From Lachnospiraceae bacterium (GTDB taxonomy: Bacteria > Bacillota > Clostridia > Lachnospirales > Lachnospiraceae): a DNA stretch of 64,000 nucleotides. The stretch is taken from contig JAMPFQ010000006.1 of the NCBI GenBank assembly GCA_023664345.1, positions 1 through 64,000 on the forward strand. The letters run 5' to 3'. The notes beneath the pieces were generated by a model that saw nothing but the letters and a program-made list of their open reading frames with translations, made no database searches and was not told the DNA's origin. The position numbers were made by a program, and so were the translations under genes. Of the stretch, positions 51,917 through 62,694 are shown piece after piece (positions within the stretch are counted from its first letter, which is position 1; every line of letters begins with the position of its first letter).

Positions 51917-52842
51917 GCCTCCTCCAGATTCTTTCCCGTGATATTCAGGAAAACATCATCCATGGAACCCTGCACCAGTTCAAAGCCTTCCAGCAATTCT
52001 TCGGTCTCTTTCAAAACCGGTATTGCCATCATACTGTCCTGCAGGAAGATGTCATATAAACGCTTTTCTCTGTCCTGCCCTGAAAGGTTGCGGCGCCATC
52101 TTTCCAGCCTTTCCTCCAGCGCGGCGCCCATCCCCGGCCTTGCCATCAGCCGCAGTCTGTCCCTGGAATACTTTTCTTTCAGGGAAAAGGGCGTTCCATA
52201 CTCCCTGATCTTGCCGCTGTCCATCACCGCGATATGGCTGCATCTTGCCGCCTCTTCCATATAATGGGTTGTAAGAAAGATGGTCATTCCCTCCTGCCGC
52301 AGGTTTTCCAGGCTTTCCCACACCGTCTTCCTGGTGGCCGGGTCAAGGCCTGTGGTAGGCTCGTCGAGAAAGAGAATCTCCGGCGTGTGGAGCAGGGCCC
52401 TTGCAATCTCGCACTTTCGTTTCTGTCCGCCGGAAAGCCTGCCAAAATGCCTGTCCAGTGTTTCCTCCAGCCTGAGGCGCCCACAGACCCGCTCTATGTT
52501 CCCTTTCAGCTTCCTGCTGTCTTTCTCGTACAGGCTGCCCCGGATCAGCAGGTTCTCCCGCACGGTCAGCCTGTCGTCCAGACAGTTATTCTGGTATACC
52601 ACCCCGATCAGATGCCGGATTGCTTCATCCTCCCTGCCCAGCACATTGCCGCCGATCCTGATCTCCCCGGCAGTGGGCTGAAAGAGCGTGCACAGCATGT
52701 TGATGGTGGTGGATTTGCCTGCGCCGTTCACCCCCAGGAATCCGAACAGCTCCCCCCTCTCCACGGAAAAACTGATATCATCCACCGCCCTCACTTTCCC
52801 GAAATATTTCTTTAGCCCCTTTACCTGAATCACCTGTTCCAT
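51913..52842 (-). CDS. ABC transporter ATP-binding protein
   Basis: The sequence has Walker A GVNGAGKST, signature LSGGQKRKCE, Walker B ILFLDEPTTGLDPATRK and the H-loop TTHYM. About 309 residues with a C-terminal extension fits the drug-efflux-type ABC-2 ATPases. I chose the ATG at 52842 (MEQVIQVKGL), which follows GGGAGGAG; the frame runs on to 52881. It is the first gene of the LytTR operon. Confidence 0.92.
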   Translation of the reverse strand: MEQVIQVKGLKKYFGKVRAVDDISFSVERGELFGFLGVNGAGKSTTINMLCTLFQPTAGEIRIGGNVLGREDEAIRHLIGVVYQNNCLDDRLTVRENLLIRGSLYEKDSRKLKGNIERVCGRLRLEETLDRHFGRLSGGQKRKCEIARALLHTPEILFLDEPTTGLDPATRKTVWESLENLRQEGMTIFLTTHYMEEAARCSHIAVMDSGKIREYGTPFSLKEKYSRDRLRLMARPGMGAALEERLERWRRNLSGQDREKRLYDIFLQDSMMAIPVLKETEELLEGFELVQGSMDDVFLNITGKNLEEA

Positions 52843-52875
52843 ATGCTCCTCCCTGTGTCTTTTTTCGATATCATA

Positions 52876-52914
52876 AGCCAAAGGTTCATGATCGCCATTG
52901 GCTGCTCATTGCAT
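52876..52914. repeat. Short partial member of the dispersed hairpin family, R6
   Basis: It contains AGCCAA ... TTGGCT as a hairpin, then GCTGCTCATTGCA, the right arm seen in copy R5. The left arm is missing. It lies between the ABC operon start and the divergent XRE gene. Confidence 0.4.
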
Positions 52915-52998
52915 CATAGACAAAAAAACAGCCCTCCGCAAGCAAATTGCGGTAAGCTGCTTTTTCAGGCAGGTAAGCTGCATGACGGGGCGCCTGCG

Positions 52999-53077
52999 AT
53001 TCTACCGCAATTCTACCGTCAGTAGGTTCCTTTTTGTTTCATAAAAGTTTATAATAGTCCTGAAAGGAGCGGGTAAA
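52999..53077 (+). promoter_or_regulatory. Promoter and possible operator of the XRE gene
   Basis: TATAAT (53050-53055) is a full -10 box 22 bases before the GGAG of the XRE gene; the -35 region is weak. The direct repeat ATTCTACCG (near 53000 and 53011) and CTACCGTCAGTAG lie just upstream and could bind the regulator itself. Confidence 0.5.
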
Positions 53078-53620
53078 ATGGATCGGAATAAAACAGGGAA
53101 TTTCATAGCGGCGCGCCGGAAAGCGCAGGGCATGACGCAGGTTCAGTTCGCCGAAAAACTTGGCGTGACCAATAAGGCTGTCTCCAAATGGGAGACTGGC
53201 AGATGCCTGCCTGACACCGCCCTGATCGATGACATCTGCTTCCTGCTGGATATCACGGCCGCGGAGTTTTTCGCAGGGGAGAAACTGGCGGAACTTTCTT
53301 CAGAAACCGCTGACGGTAAGCCGGACTTCAAGAGAAGCCGGCTGCTCAAACCGGCAAAAATCATTTCCCTGGCCGCGCTTGCCGTCAGCCTTTTATGCAC
53401 TGTGGACCTGGGCATCAATTACGCCAACGCGTTGCTGGTCGATTACCATGACGGCATCGTACTGACTGGCGTTTTAGGACGCTTCCTGTACGGCGACAGA
53501 GGATGGTCCCTGCCTGCGTTCTTTCAGTCGTTCCACAGGATGCTGGTCATCACGGCAGTACTTGCTGTTGAAAACATTGTCCTCCAGTGCGTTTCCATTG
53601 CCAAAAGCGAGCGGACATAG
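53078..53620 (+). CDS. XRE-family regulator with membrane segments
   Basis: The 180-residue protein has an N-terminal helix-turn-helix (AQGMTQVQFAEKLGVTNKAV, SKWETGRCLPD), then a linker and two hydrophobic segments (IISLAALAVSLLCTVDL and MLVITAVLAVENIVLQCVSI). Regulators of this kind are tethered to the membrane. It is read opposite to the ABC/LytTR operon and may control it. AAAGGAG lies upstream of the ATG. Confidence 0.85.
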   Translation: MDRNKTGNFIAARRKAQGMTQVQFAEKLGVTNKAVSKWETGRCLPDTALIDDICFLLDITAAEFFAGEKLAELSSETADGKPDFKRSRLLKPAKIISLAALAVSLLCTVDLGINYANALLVDYHDGIVLTGVLGRFLYGDRGWSLPAFFQSFHRMLVITAVLAVENIVLQCVSIAKSERT

Positions 53621-53672
53621 CCAATCCCCCGCCGCAGGCACGCACCTGACTCATTGCCCGCGGGGCATTCAG
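53621..53672. repeat. Partial member of the dispersed hairpin family, R3
   Basis: CCCCCGCCGCAGGC and CTGACTCATTGCCCGCGGGG resemble the arms of R1 in order, without a long variable hairpin. It fills the gap between the XRE gene and the DUF4143 gene, which converge here. Confidence 0.45.
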
Positions 53673-54964
53673 ATGCAGAAAGCCGCATAAAGGGGAACCG
53701 TTTTCTTTCCGTCCTCCATGCCGAAATTTTTCGCGGAAAGCTTGATGGCGTAGTCGGGCCTGTAGGTTTCCATATAGACTTTCAGGCTCTTGGCTCTCGT
53801 GTTGTCGGCGGACTTGACCTCAATGGGGATCAGCCTGCCCTCCCGCTGGATCACGAAATCGATCTCCGCCCCCCGCTGGGACTCCCAATAGTAAGTCTGA
53901 TAGCCGTTGGCGGTCAGCTGCACCTGGACATAATTTTCCGTCATTCCGCCCTTAAAGTCGTTCAGTTCCTCCCCCATATAAAGCACGTCGTTGGCCGTCA
54001 GGGCTTTCTTTGCACAGAGCAGGCCCAGGTCGGAAACATAAACCTTGAACGCGTCAATATCGCGATAATTCTCCAGAGGCTTCTTTACCTGCTCCACCTT
54101 GTACACACGGGAAACGATACCGGAGAGGCAGAGCCATTCGATGGCATTCTCAAATTCCGAGGCACGCCCGCCTTTCTTGATCAGCTTATACTGGAAGCGG
54201 GTATTTTTCCTGGACAGCTGGACGGTGATATTATCGTAGGTAAGCCTTGTCTTCTTGATTTCGTTTAAGTTATTATACTTGCTCATATCATTCAGGTAAC
54301 TTGCCAGAATGGTGTCCTGCGTGTGGCGCACAAGGATATAGTCCCCGGTCTGCACAAACTGCAGTACGCATTCCGGCATTCCCCCCACTACAAGGAACTG
54401 GCGGTAAAGCTGCATTGCCGCGTCATGCAGCGCGGACGGGAGCGGCGTATCCGTCCGAAAACACTCTTTGATCCGCTCCACCAGAATATCCTCGCCCAGA
54501 GCCAGCATAAATTCCTCCATATCCATGGGGTAGAGGGTCTTCATATCCACCTTGCCCACCGGGAAGGAGAACTGCTTCCTGTTCACCGCGACTCCCAGCA
54601 GGCTGCCCGCCACAATGATGTGATATCCGGGCGCATCCTCACAGAAATATTTCAGCGATGTCAGCGCCCGCTCGCAAAGCTGCACCTCGTCAAAGACGAT
54701 CAGCGTCTTCTCCCGCACGATCGTCTGCCCAGCGATACGGGACAGGACCGGGATCAAGTGATCCGGGCTGATGTCTTCGTTGAAAGTCTCGTTTAGCCTG
54801 GGATTCGTCTCAAAATTAAAGTAAGCCACATTCTCATAATATGTGCGCCCGAACTCCAGCATGGAATAAGTCTTGCCAACCTGCCTTGCGCCCTGCAGGA
54901 TAAGGGGCTTGCGGTGCTCGTTTTCTTTCCATTCCCTTAAATAATCCATAATCTTGCGATACAT
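53669..54964 (-). CDS. AAA ATPase with C-terminal DUF4143 domain
   Basis: This ~431-residue protein has a P-loop ATPase domain with GARQVGKT near residue 22 and Walker B LIVFDEVQLCERALTSL, and a C-terminal DUF4143 domain that carries a nuclease-like GAEIDFVI ... PIEVKSADN (PD-(D/E)XK pattern). Such proteins are common in gut Firmicutes; their role is not established. I chose the ATG at 54964 (MYRKIMDYL), after GGGAGG. It has its own promoter upstream. Confidence 0.88.
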   Translation of the reverse strand: MYRKIMDYLREWKENEHRKPLILQGARQVGKTYSMLEFGRTYYENVAYFNFETNPRLNETFNEDISPDHLIPVLSRIAGQTIVREKTLIVFDEVQLCERALTSLKYFCEDAPGYHIIVAGSLLGVAVNRKQFSFPVGKVDMKTLYPMDMEEFMLALGEDILVERIKECFRTDTPLPSALHDAAMQLYRQFLVVGGMPECVLQFVQTGDYILVRHTQDTILASYLNDMSKYNNLNEIKKTRLTYDNITVQLSRKNTRFQYKLIKKGGRASEFENAIEWLCLSGIVSRVYKVEQVKKPLENYRDIDAFKVYVSDLGLLCAKKALTANDVLYMGEELNDFKGGMTENYVQVQLTANGYQTYYWESQRGAEIDFVIQREGRLIPIEVKSADNTRAKSLKVYMETYRPDYAIKLSAKNFGMEDGKKTVPLYAAFCI

Positions 54965-54994
54965 AAGCAGCCCTCCCTGAAGAATGTCACTTAT

Positions 54995-55022
54995 AGTATA
55001 GCAGATATTCATGTAAAATCAA
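54995..55022 (-). promoter_or_regulatory. Promoter of the DUF4143 ATPase gene
   Basis: On the minus strand TTGATT (55022-55017) and TATACT (55000-54995) are 16 bases apart, 31 bases before the start codon. Confidence 0.7.
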
Positions 55023-55119
55023 GCGATATTAGTGCGTGTTTTCGCATCAAATTGCATGAATATTTTTCAAAAATTTACACTGTTTGACACGAATAGCCAT
55101 CTGTTATTTCCTGTCCAAA

Positions 55120-55152
55120 CAAAAAACCTGCAGATCTTTACGTCTGCAGGTT
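55120..55152 (-). terminator. Rho-independent terminator of the small membrane-protein gene
   Basis: On the minus strand AACCTGCAGA and TCTGCAGGTT form a perfect 10-bp stem with an 8-base loop, followed by a T-run (TTTTG). It lies just after the stop codon at 55166. Confidence 0.88.
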
Positions 55153-55165
55153 ATCACTCATGATA

Positions 55166-55753
55166 CTATCCCAAAGGTTTTAATGGTTTTCCTGAAACCT
55201 TCACCTGACGATATCCATTGACATCATCCATAAATTCTTTCGCAAACGCGGCAAACGCCACCTGCTCTTCCTTCTGCTGGATATTGACAGGATGATACTT
55301 ATCTGATTTTGTATTGTAGAACATCACTGCAACTGATACAATTTCCTTTCCTTCCAGATCATAGAAAGACGCCCAGCTTTCACCTTCCTTTGCGTTCACC
55401 ATGCCCACATTCTCCCTGGTAAGACAGATGGGCTCTCCATGGCTCACAGCGTTTCCATTATAAGTGAGTGGAATCACATAAATCGTTCCCGGCTTAAACG
55501 CTACGGCATAATACCAATAACGGGTGGTCGTGGTAACAGTTCTTCCGCCGCCGCCATAATTTTTCAGTTCCCAGGTCGCGTACGCCGCCGTATATTCTTC
55601 CGCACCAGGCACCAGTTTGTTTACAATATCCCTGATTGCCTGTTTGTCCGCGCTGTCTACTCCCTTTTTCTCGTTGATCGACTCCCTGATATACATCACA
55701 ATAAACAGAAGCACTAATACAATTACGCCAATCACAATATAACTTGGTTTCAT
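55166..55753 (-). CDS. Small membrane-anchored protein of unknown function
   Basis: The 195-residue protein has one N-terminal helix (YIVIGVIVLVLLFIVMYI) and a polar domain with TWELKNYGGGGRTVTTTTRY and SWASFYDLEGKEIVSVAVMF. The domain is probably mixed alpha/beta. I do not recognise the family. It has its own promoter and terminator, so it is a single-gene unit independent of the trp operon next to it. The start at 55753 follows GGAGGAGAGGGG. Confidence 0.65.
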   Translation of the reverse strand: MKPSYIVIGVIVLVLLFIVMYIRESINEKKGVDSADKQAIRDIVNKLVPGAEEYTAAYATWELKNYGGGGRTVTTTTRYWYYAVAFKPGTIYVIPLTYNGNAVSHGEPICLTRENVGMVNAKEGESWASFYDLEGKEIVSVAVMFYNTKSDKYHPVNIQQKEEQVAFAAFAKEFMDDVNGYRQVKVSGKPLKPLG

Positions 55754-55795
55754 TTTCCCCTCTCCTCCTCCGTACTTTTGAATTTTTATTTTTAA

Positions 55796-55824
55796 AGTAT
55801 AGCAGTTCAACATGGCAAAGTCAA
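55796..55824 (-). promoter_or_regulatory. Promoter of the small membrane-protein gene
   Basis: On the minus strand TTGACT (55824-55819) and TATACT (55801-55796) are exactly 17 bases apart. It lies just past the trpA stop codon. Confidence 0.85.
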
Positions 55825-55844
55825 TATTTTAAATCTTTCAGTTA

Positions 55845-56630
55845 CTATACCTGAAGCACCGCCTCTTTCATGCTCTTCACATACTGATAGACTTTCTCCG
55901 GCGCATCGTCCCCGTACTGCGCCACGATCTTCACAATGGCGCTGCCCACAATGGCGCCGTCCGATGCTGCCGCCATCTTCCCTGCCTGTTCGGGCGTGCT
56001 GATGCCGAAGCCCACGGCACAGGGCACATCCGTCACCTTTCGGATGCTCTCCACGATCGCTCCCACGTCCGTCCTGATCTCGCTCCTGACGCCGGTAACG
56101 CCCAGGGAAGATACCACATAAATGAACCCTTTCGCCTCGGAAGCAATGGCCTGGATACGGCTCTCCGAGGTGGGCGCGATCATGGACACCAGCGCCACAT
56201 TGTGGGCATTGGCAGGCTCCTCCATCTCCCGCTTCTCCTCAAAGGGCAGGTCGGGAATGATGATGGCATCCACCCCCAGTTCCTCACATTTTATAAAGAA
56301 CTTCTCATATCCATAATGGAACACCGGATTGGCATAAGTCATAAAAGCCAGCGGGATCTGGGACTTTTCCCGCACGCGGCGGACGATCTCAAATGCCCCG
56401 TCGGTGGTCATGCCGCCTTTCAGCGCACGGATATTGGCCTCCTGGATCACTACGCCCTCTGCTGTGGGGTCGGAAAAGGGAATGCCGATCTCGATCAGGT
56501 CGGCTCCCGCACGCTCCATCTCAAGAATGCAGTTGACCGTATTGTCCGCTGTGGGATCTCCTGCCGTGATAAAGGCGATAAAGGCCTTGCCGTTTGGCGT
56601 GTCAAATACCTTGTTCAGTTTATTATTCAT
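55845..56630 (-). CDS. trpA: Tryptophan synthase alpha chain
   Basis: It splits indole-3-glycerol phosphate to indole, which passes to TrpB. The 261-residue protein has the catalytic Glu and Asp in [17 protein letters not shown] and a phosphate-binding GFGIST region. I chose the ATG at 56630 (MNNKLNKVF); the longer frame only overlaps trpB. It overlaps the trpB end by 8 bases and is the last gene of the trp operon. Confidence 0.96.
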   Translation of the reverse strand: MNNKLNKVFDTPNGKAFIAFITAGDPTADNTVNCILEMERAGADLIEIGIPFSDPTAEGVVIQEANIRALKGGMTTDGAFEIVRRVREKSQIPLAFMTYANPVFHYGYEKFFIKCEELGVDAIIIPDLPFEEKREMEEPANAHNVALVSMIAPTSESRIQAIASEAKGFIYVVSSLGVTGVRSEIRTDVGAIVESIRKVTDVPCAVGFGISTPEQAGKMAAASDGAIVGSAIVKIVAQYGDDAPEKVYQYVKSMKEAVLQV

Positions 56631-57807
56631 GGATATCCACCCCCCTGTATCTTGCGATCGCCGCAACGTCCTTATCTCCCCGCCCCGACAGGCAGATGAT
56701 GATACTCTGTTCCGGGCTGTAATCTTTCGCGATCTTCCGCACATAAGCCACCGCATGGGCGCTCTCTATGGCGCAGATGATGCCCTCCGTCCTGGCGATA
56801 TACTCAAAGGCATCCACCGCCTCATCATCCGTCACAGGCACATACTGCGCCCTGCCGATATCATGCAGGTAGGCATGTTCCGGCCCGATGCCGGGATAAT
56901 CCAGGCCTGCGGAAATGGAGTACACCGGCGCGATCTGCCCATACTCATCCTGGCAGAAATAAGATTTCATGCCGTGGAAGATGCCCAGACTCCCGGTGGC
57001 GATGGTGGCTGCGGTGAGCGCTGTATCCACACCTTTCCCCGCCGCCTCACAGCCGATCAGTTCCACTTCCCTGTCCTCGATAAAGTTATAAAAAGCCCCC
57101 ATGGAATTGCTCCCGCCGCCCACACAGGCTACCACTGCGGCGGGAAGCTTTCCCTCTTTCTCCAGGATCTGCGCCTTCGCCTCACGGCTGATAACGCTCT
57201 GGAAGTCCCGGACGATCATGGGGAAAGGATGAGGCCCCATGACGGAGCCCAACACATACAGCGTATCGTTCACCCTGCCCGTCCACTCCCGCATACATTC
57301 GTTGACAGCATCCTTCAAGGTCTGTGTGCCGGTCATGACCGGATGCACTTTCGCGCCCAGCAGTTCCATGCGGTATACATTCAGCGCCTGACGCTCCGTG
57401 TCCTCTTTCCCCATGTAGATCTCGCATTCCATGCCCAGCAGGGCCGCCGCCGTGGCCGTAGCCACACCGTGCTGTCCCGCTCCCGTCTCGGCAATGATGC
57501 GGGTCTTTCCCATCTTTTTTGCCAGCAGCGCCTGGCCTAACACATTGTTGATCTTATGGGAGCCGGTATGGTTTAAATCCTCGCGCTTCAGGTAGATCTT
57601 CGCGCCTCCCAGATCTTTCGTCATTTTCTCCGCATAATACAGCAGGGACGGCCTGCCTGCGTATTCATTCAGAAGAGTGTTCAGTTCCGCCTGAAACTGC
57701 GGGTCATTTTTGTAGTGCTCGTAACACTCCTCCAGGTGGATCAGTTCATTCATCAGTGTCTCGGAAATATACTGTCCACCGTGTATTCCGTAACGTCCTT
57801 TACTCAT
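56623..57807 (-). CDS. trpB: Tryptophan synthase beta chain
   Basis: This PLP enzyme joins indole and serine. The 394-residue protein has the PLP lysine in [11 protein letters not shown], the catalytic-loop Glu in ETGAGQHG, and GGGSNSMG which binds the PLP phosphate. Length and motifs are those of the TrpB1 type that pairs with TrpA. Confidence 0.97.
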   Translation of the reverse strand: MSKGRYGIHGGQYISETLMNELIHLEECYEHYKNDPQFQAELNTLLNEYAGRPSLLYYAEKMTKDLGGAKIYLKREDLNHTGSHKINNVLGQALLAKKMGKTRIIAETGAGQHGVATATAAALLGMECEIYMGKEDTERQALNVYRMELLGAKVHPVMTGTQTLKDAVNECMREWTGRVNDTLYVLGSVMGPHPFPMIVRDFQSVISREAKAQILEKEGKLPAAVVACVGGGSNSMGAFYNFIEDREVELIGCEAAGKGVDTALTAATIATGSLGIFHGMKSYFCQDEYGQIAPVYSISAGLDYPGIGPEHAYLHDIGRAQYVPVTDDEAVDAFEYIARTEGIICAIESAHAVAYVRKIAKDYSPEQSIIICLSGRGDKDVAAIARYRGVDIHE

Positions 57808-57877
57808 GTTGATACTCTCCTTTTCTATCCTGCATCATACCAATCTGCTTTCATCGATCATCCCGGACAGTCACAGG

Positions 57878-58483
57878 TTATGTTATCGACCGCACCAGAT
57901 CTACCGCTTCCTGCATCTTGCCCCTATCCTTGACACCGTCTGTCTCCACTCCGGAACTGATGTCCACGGCATAGGGCCTGACTGTCTCCACCGCCTGCCT
58001 CAGGTTCTCCGGCCTTAATCCCCCTGCCAGGAAAAATTCCCTGGGGATATCCTTTAACAGCCCCCAGTCAAAGGCAGCGCCGCTCCCCATGCCGCTGTCG
58101 AACAACAGATGATCCGCAGAAGAGTCCAGCCATGCCTCCACGTCGCGGCGGTTCCTGACTTTGACCGCTTTTATGACCGGCTTTCCGGTCGCCGCCTGCA
58201 AATACCGGATATCCTCCTCCGTCTCCCCGCCGTGAAGCTGCGCCATATCAATCACGCCCTCCCGAAGCAGGGAAAGGATCTCCTCCCTCGGCGCGTCCAC
58301 GAACACGCCCACCGCCTGTATCTCCGGCTTCAGCAGCCTGCGCAGCGCCGCCGCCCGCTCAGGGCTGACATACCTGCGGCTGTGCTCCCAGAACACAAAC
58401 CCGATATAATCCGGCATGATCTGATCGGCATATTCCATATCCTCTTCACGGGACAGACCGCATATTTTAATCTTAACTGTCAT
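57878..58483 (-). CDS. trpF: Phosphoribosylanthranilate isomerase
   Basis: This 201-residue TIM barrel starts KIKICGLSREEDMEYA with the catalytic Cys in KICGL, then GFVFWEHSRRYV, QLHGGETEE and the phosphate-binding FLAGGLRPEN. It overlaps trpC by 11 bases. Confidence 0.95.
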   Translation of the reverse strand: MTVKIKICGLSREEDMEYADQIMPDYIGFVFWEHSRRYVSPERAAALRRLLKPEIQAVGVFVDAPREEILSLLREGVIDMAQLHGGETEEDIRYLQAATGKPVIKAVKVRNRRDVEAWLDSSADHLLFDSGMGSGAAFDWGLLKDIPREFFLAGGLRPENLRQAVETVRPYAVDISSGVETDGVKDRGKMQEAVDLVRSIT

Positions 58484-59264
58484 AATGACCCATCCTTAAT
58501 TCTCTCAACATCCCCGCCTTATCCGGGCTTCTCATAAATGTCTCCCCGATCAGCACCGCATCGGTCCCGTTTTCCTCCAGCCGGGCAATATCCTCCCTGG
58601 ATTTCATGCCGCTCTCCGACACGAACAGGATATCTCCTGGCACCAGTTCCCGGAGACGGACGGAATTACGGATATCCACCGTAAAATCTTTCAGGTTGCG
58701 GTTGTTGACACCGATGATTTTCGCCCCTGCCTGCAGCGCCGTCCCGATCTCCGCCTCGTCATGGGCCTCCACCAGCGCCGACAGCCCCAGTTCCCGCGCG
58801 ATTCCCGCATACTCGGAAAGCTGCATGGGAGAAAGGATGGCGCAGATCAGGAGCACCGCGTCGGCGCCGATCTTCTTCGCCTCATAGAGCATATATTCGT
58901 CCACCGTAAAATCCTTGCGCAAAAGAGGTATCGACACTTCCCCGCGGATGGCGGTAAGATATGCATTGCTGCCCTGGAAATAGAACGGCTCCGTCAAGAT
59001 GGAAATGGCATCCGCGCCTGCCTTTTCATATTCTATTCCGATCTCCACATAGGGGAAATGCTCCGCGATCACTCCTTTTGAGGGGGAGGCCTTCTTCACC
59101 TCGCAGATAAAGCTCATGCCCGGCTTTGCCAGCGCTTTCTCAAAGGGAAAACCTGTGTCACGGTTTAGTTCCGCCGCCTGGGCTTTCAATTCCGCCAGGG
59201 GCAGCCTGCGCTTCTCCGCCTCTATCCGCTCTCTCGTTTTTGCCGCGATCTCATCTAATATCAT
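58473..59264 (-). CDS. trpC: Indole-3-glycerol-phosphate synthase
   Basis: This TIM-barrel enzyme of ~263 residues has FICEVKKASPSKG with the catalytic Lys, the LLRKDFTVDEY loop, and VGVNNRNLKDFTVD. The start at 59264 (MILDEIAAKT) follows GGAGGC. A gap of ~190 bases with a short repeat separates it from trpGD. Confidence 0.95.
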   Translation of the reverse strand: MILDEIAAKTRERIEAEKRRLPLAELKAQAAELNRDTGFPFEKALAKPGMSFICEVKKASPSKGVIAEHFPYVEIGIEYEKAGADAISILTEPFYFQGSNAYLTAIRGEVSIPLLRKDFTVDEYMLYEAKKIGADAVLLICAILSPMQLSEYAGIARELGLSALVEAHDEAEIGTALQAGAKIIGVNNRNLKDFTVDIRNSVRLRELVPGDILFVSESGMKSREDIARLEENGTDAVLIGETFMRSPDKAGMLRELRMGHYDS

Positions 59265-59453
59265 ATCAGCCTCCTTATGCATCCTGGCACCCTTTCATCC
59301 AAAAAGTGGGGTAATTCCCCGCTGCTTGCTGCGGGGAGTTTCCTTCTCAAACAGCTGTCTTTCACTCCCCGCCTCCACATACGCTTTTTCCTGATCGGTA
59401 CTGTAAATCTGCCGTCACATTTTCCAAGCATATACCCGCTTCGGGCTTTTGGA
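59265..59453. repeat. Spacer between trpGD and trpC with repeat fragment R4
   Basis: No gene is seen. GGGGTAATTCCCC and CCCCGCTGCTTGCTGCGGGG (near 59309-59337) are two overlapping hairpins resembling the GC-rich arms of repeat R1 (CCGCAGCAAGCTG). They could fine-tune expression between the two halves of the operon. Confidence 0.5.
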
Positions 59454-61169
59454 CTACCTGTTGGAGGCCTCCACAAATTCCTCCAGCTTCCGCAGGGCTT
59501 TCCCGCTGTCGATGGTCTCCTCCGCCAGCTTTACCGCCGCTTTCATGCCGTTTGCCTTCCCTGCCACGAACAGAGCCGCCGCCGCGTTGATCACCGCCGC
59601 GTCACGCTTTGCGCCCCGCTCCTCTCCCGTCAGGATTGCCCTGGTGATTTCCGCATTTTCCTGGGGCGTGCCCCCCAGCAGGTCGCCTGCCTGCCCCCGC
59701 TGCAGACCGACGTCTTCGGGGGTAATCAGGTATTTCTTATACTCGCCGCGATGGAATGCAACGACTTTCGTGGAGCCGCAGATGGAGATTTCATCCAGCT
59801 TCTCCTCGCCGTAGACCACCATGCCCTTTTTCACCCCAAGGTTGGAAAGGACGTACGCCATGGGCTCCAGCAGGTTCTCGTCATAGACGCCCATGACCTG
59901 CATGTTGGCCCTGGCGGGGTTGGTCAGAGGCCCAAGGATATTGAACACAGTGCGGATGCCCAGTTCCTTACGGATTGGCCCCACGTACTTCATGGCCGTG
60001 TGGTATTTCTGTGCAAAGAGGAAGCAGATACCCGTCTCTTTCAGCAGCTTTGCCGCTTTCTCCGGCTCCACCGAGATGTTAACCCCCAGCGCCTCCAGGC
60101 AGTCCGCCGCCCCTGACCTGGAACTTGCCGCACGGTTGCCGTGTTTTGCCACGGGAACGCCCGCCGCGGATACGATCAGGGCCGCCGTGGTGGAAATGTT
60201 AAAGGAATTGGAACCGTCCCCGCCGGTGCCCACGATCTCCAGCACATCCATATCGTGTTCCACGGGCAGCGCGTGATTCCGCATTTCTTCCGCAGAGCCG
60301 GTGATCTCCTCGATGGTCTCCCCTTTCATGGAAAGTCCCATCAGATACGCGCTCTTCTGGATATCCGTGGCCTCGCCGCTCATGATCTCATTCATGACGG
60401 CTTTCGCCATCTCGTACCCGATGTCTTCCTTTTTTGATAATCTGATGATTGCTTCTCCTATCATTTCGCTGTTCTCCCTTATATTTGATTGGTCTGATTC
60501 TGTTAAATCTGTTGCATTTTCTTCTGATTTCATTGCACTATCAGGAGTTTTTCCCCGGAAGCCGGACAGATCAGTCAATGGACTTTTCCTGCCGCCGGCT
60601 GTTTCATTCTGCAGGAAATTCTCCATGATCCTCCGCCCCTTGGGCGTCAGCACGGATTCGGGGTGGAACTGCACGCCGTATATGGGATGCTCCCGGTGCT
60701 CCACCGCCATGATCTCACCGTCCGGCGTCATGGCCGTTACCGACAGTTCCTCCGGCATTGTTTCCGGATCTGCCGCCAGGGAATGGTATCTGGCCACCAC
60801 CATCTCCCTGTCCATGCCCCGGAACAGGGCGCTGGATCTGTCCAGCATCACTGTGGACTGTTTCCCATGCATCAGTTCCCTCGCGTAGGTCACCGTCGCG
60901 CCGAACACCTCACAGATGGCCTGATGTCCCAGACAGATGCCCAGAATGGGGATCTGCCCCTGGAAAGTCCTGATGACCTCCTCGCAGATCCCCGCCTCCG
61001 AGGGCCTGCCGGGGCCGGGCGATAAGATGATGTGGGAGGGCGCCAGCTCACCGATCTCCTCCACTGTCATTTCATCATTCCGGATTACTTTTACATCCGG
61101 CTCCACGGAAGCCGTCAGCTGATATACATTGTAAGAAAAACTGTCATAGTTATCGATCAAAAGTATCAT
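59454..61169 (-). CDS. trpGD: Fused anthranilate synthase component II and anthranilate phosphoribosyltransferase
   Basis: The 571-residue fusion has the glutamine amidotransferase first: [14 protein letters not shown], the nucleophile in [10 protein letters not shown], and the His/Glu pair in QFHPES. A linker of ~45 polar residues follows (near 195-240), then the TrpD domain with [14 protein letters not shown] and KHGNRAASS. It supplies ammonia to TrpE and then transfers phosphoribose to anthranilate. The fusion also occurs in enterobacteria. It overlaps trpE by 4 bases. Confidence 0.96.
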   Translation of the reverse strand: MILLIDNYDSFSYNVYQLTASVEPDVKVIRNDEMTVEEIGELAPSHIILSPGPGRPSEAGICEEVIRTFQGQIPILGICLGHQAICEVFGATVTYARELMHGKQSTVMLDRSSALFRGMDREMVVARYHSLAADPETMPEELSVTAMTPDGEIMAVEHREHPIYGVQFHPESVLTPKGRRIMENFLQNETAGGRKSPLTDLSGFRGKTPDSAMKSEENATDLTESDQSNIRENSEMIGEAIIRLSKKEDIGYEMAKAVMNEIMSGEATDIQKSAYLMGLSMKGETIEEITGSAEEMRNHALPVEHDMDVLEIVGTGGDGSNSFNISTTAALIVSAAGVPVAKHGNRAASSRSGAADCLEALGVNISVEPEKAAKLLKETGICFLFAQKYHTAMKYVGPIRKELGIRTVFNILGPLTNPARANMQVMGVYDENLLEPMAYVLSNLGVKKGMVVYGEEKLDEISICGSTKVVAFHRGEYKKYLITPEDVGLQRGQAGDLLGGTPQENAEITRAILTGEERGAKRDAAVINAAAALFVAGKANGMKAAVKLAEETIDSGKALRKLEEFVEASNR

Positions 61170-62644
61170 TCTCCCAGCCCCTCCCTTGCGATCTCAATGG
61201 CATTCCTGACCGCCGCCGCTTTCTGGATGCACTCCCTGTATTCCTTTTCCGGCACACTGTCCGCCACGATCCCCGCGCCGGAACGGATGAACACCCTGCC
61301 GTTTTTGGAAAAGGCAAGCCGGATGGCAATGCAGGTGTCCAGATTTCCCGTAAAGGAAACATAGCCGATGGCGCCGCCGTAAATCCCTCTCTTATTGTTT
61401 TCCAGTTCGTTGATGATCTCGCAGGCCCTGAGTTTCGGCGCTCCCGACAGGGTTCCCGCAGGCAGGATGGCGTCCACCGCATCCAGCGCGTCCTTATCTT
61501 CCCGGATGATGCCCCCCACCGTGGAACCGATATGCATCACATGGGAATACCGTTCTATGGACATATATTTTTCCACTTCCACGGTTCCCACCCTGCTGAT
61601 CTTGCCGATATCGTTCCGTCCCAGGTCCACCAGCATATTGTGTTCCGCACGTTCTTTCTCGTCGGCAAGCAGTTCCTTTTCCAGCGCCTGATCCTCCGCC
61701 TCCGTCCTGCCCCTGGGTCTGGTTCCCGCCAGAGGGAACGTGTACAGCTTTTCATTTTCCAGCTTTACCAGCGTCTCCGGGCTGGCTCCGGCAATCTCCC
61801 CGTCCGTCCCTGAAAAATAGAACATATAGGGGGAGGGGTTTGTGGTCCGCAGGACCCTGTAGACATCCAGCAGGCTGCCCTCCATCTCCGCCTCCAGACG
61901 GTTGGACAGCACCACCTGGAAAATATCACCCTCCCTGATATAATGCTTTCCTTTCCGCACCATCTCACAGTACTCTTCCTCGCTGAAAAGCGGTTTGAAA
62001 TCCGACTTTAATACCAGGGGCGTGCCAGAAGCCTTTTCCCCTTTCCGGATCAGCTGCTTCATGCTTTCCAGTTCCAGCACTGCCCTGTTATAATTCGCTT
62101 CCATATCGTCCGTCTTGATGTTGACAATGAGGATGATTTTCTGCCTGTAATTGTCAAAGGCGATCACCTTGTGGAACAGCATCAGGTTCACATCCTGGAA
62201 TCCCTCCTCATCCTCCGCGTCCAGTTTTAATGTGGGCTCGCTGTATTTGATATAATCATAGGAAAAATACCCTACCAGGCCGCCGGTAAAGGAAGGCAGG
62301 TATTCCATCCTGGGGCTACGGTTCTCCTCGATGATATTCCGGATGCAGGCGCGGACATCTTCTGTGGTGGTCTGGGTCGTCAGCTGGTTTTTGATCCTGG
62401 TGGTTCCGTTATAACAGGTGATTTCCGTCAGGGGATCGTACCCCAGGAAAGAGTACCTGCCCCATTTCTTATCCGCCTCAGCGCTTTCCAGCAGATATAC
62501 ATGGGCGCTGACTTTCTTTAGGATCTGCAGTACTTCGATGGGCGTGGAGGTATCGGAGAAGATCTCCGTGCTGACGGGGATCACGCCGTAGCTGCCTGTG
62601 GCCGCAAGGTTTTTACATTCTGCAAGGGTTGGTCGTGTGTTCAT
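61166..62644 (-). CDS. trpE: Anthranilate synthase component I
   Basis: It makes anthranilate from chorismate. The 492-residue protein has the LLES motif ([18 protein letters not shown]) that binds tryptophan for feedback inhibition, and the C-terminal core with [32 protein letters not shown] and [12 protein letters not shown]. The start at 62644 ([10 protein letters not shown]) follows GGAGAA. It is the first gene after the T-box leader. Confidence 0.96.
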   Translation of the reverse strand: MNTRPTLAECKNLAATGSYGVIPVSTEIFSDTSTPIEVLQILKKVSAHVYLLESAEADKKWGRYSFLGYDPLTEITCYNGTTRIKNQLTTQTTTEDVRACIRNIIEENRSPRMEYLPSFTGGLVGYFSYDYIKYSEPTLKLDAEDEEGFQDVNLMLFHKVIAFDNYRQKIILIVNIKTDDMEANYNRAVLELESMKQLIRKGEKASGTPLVLKSDFKPLFSEEEYCEMVRKGKHYIREGDIFQVVLSNRLEAEMEGSLLDVYRVLRTTNPSPYMFYFSGTDGEIAGASPETLVKLENEKLYTFPLAGTRPRGRTEAEDQALEKELLADEKERAEHNMLVDLGRNDIGKISRVGTVEVEKYMSIERYSHVMHIGSTVGGIIREDKDALDAVDAILPAGTLSGAPKLRACEIINELENNKRGIYGGAIGYVSFTGNLDTCIAIRLAFSKNGRVFIRSGAGIVADSVPEKEYRECIQKAAAVRNAIEIAREGLGE

Positions 62645-62694
62645 ATCGTTCTCCTTTCCCTGGTTTCTGAACTTTTTTTGTGTCATGCGCGGCG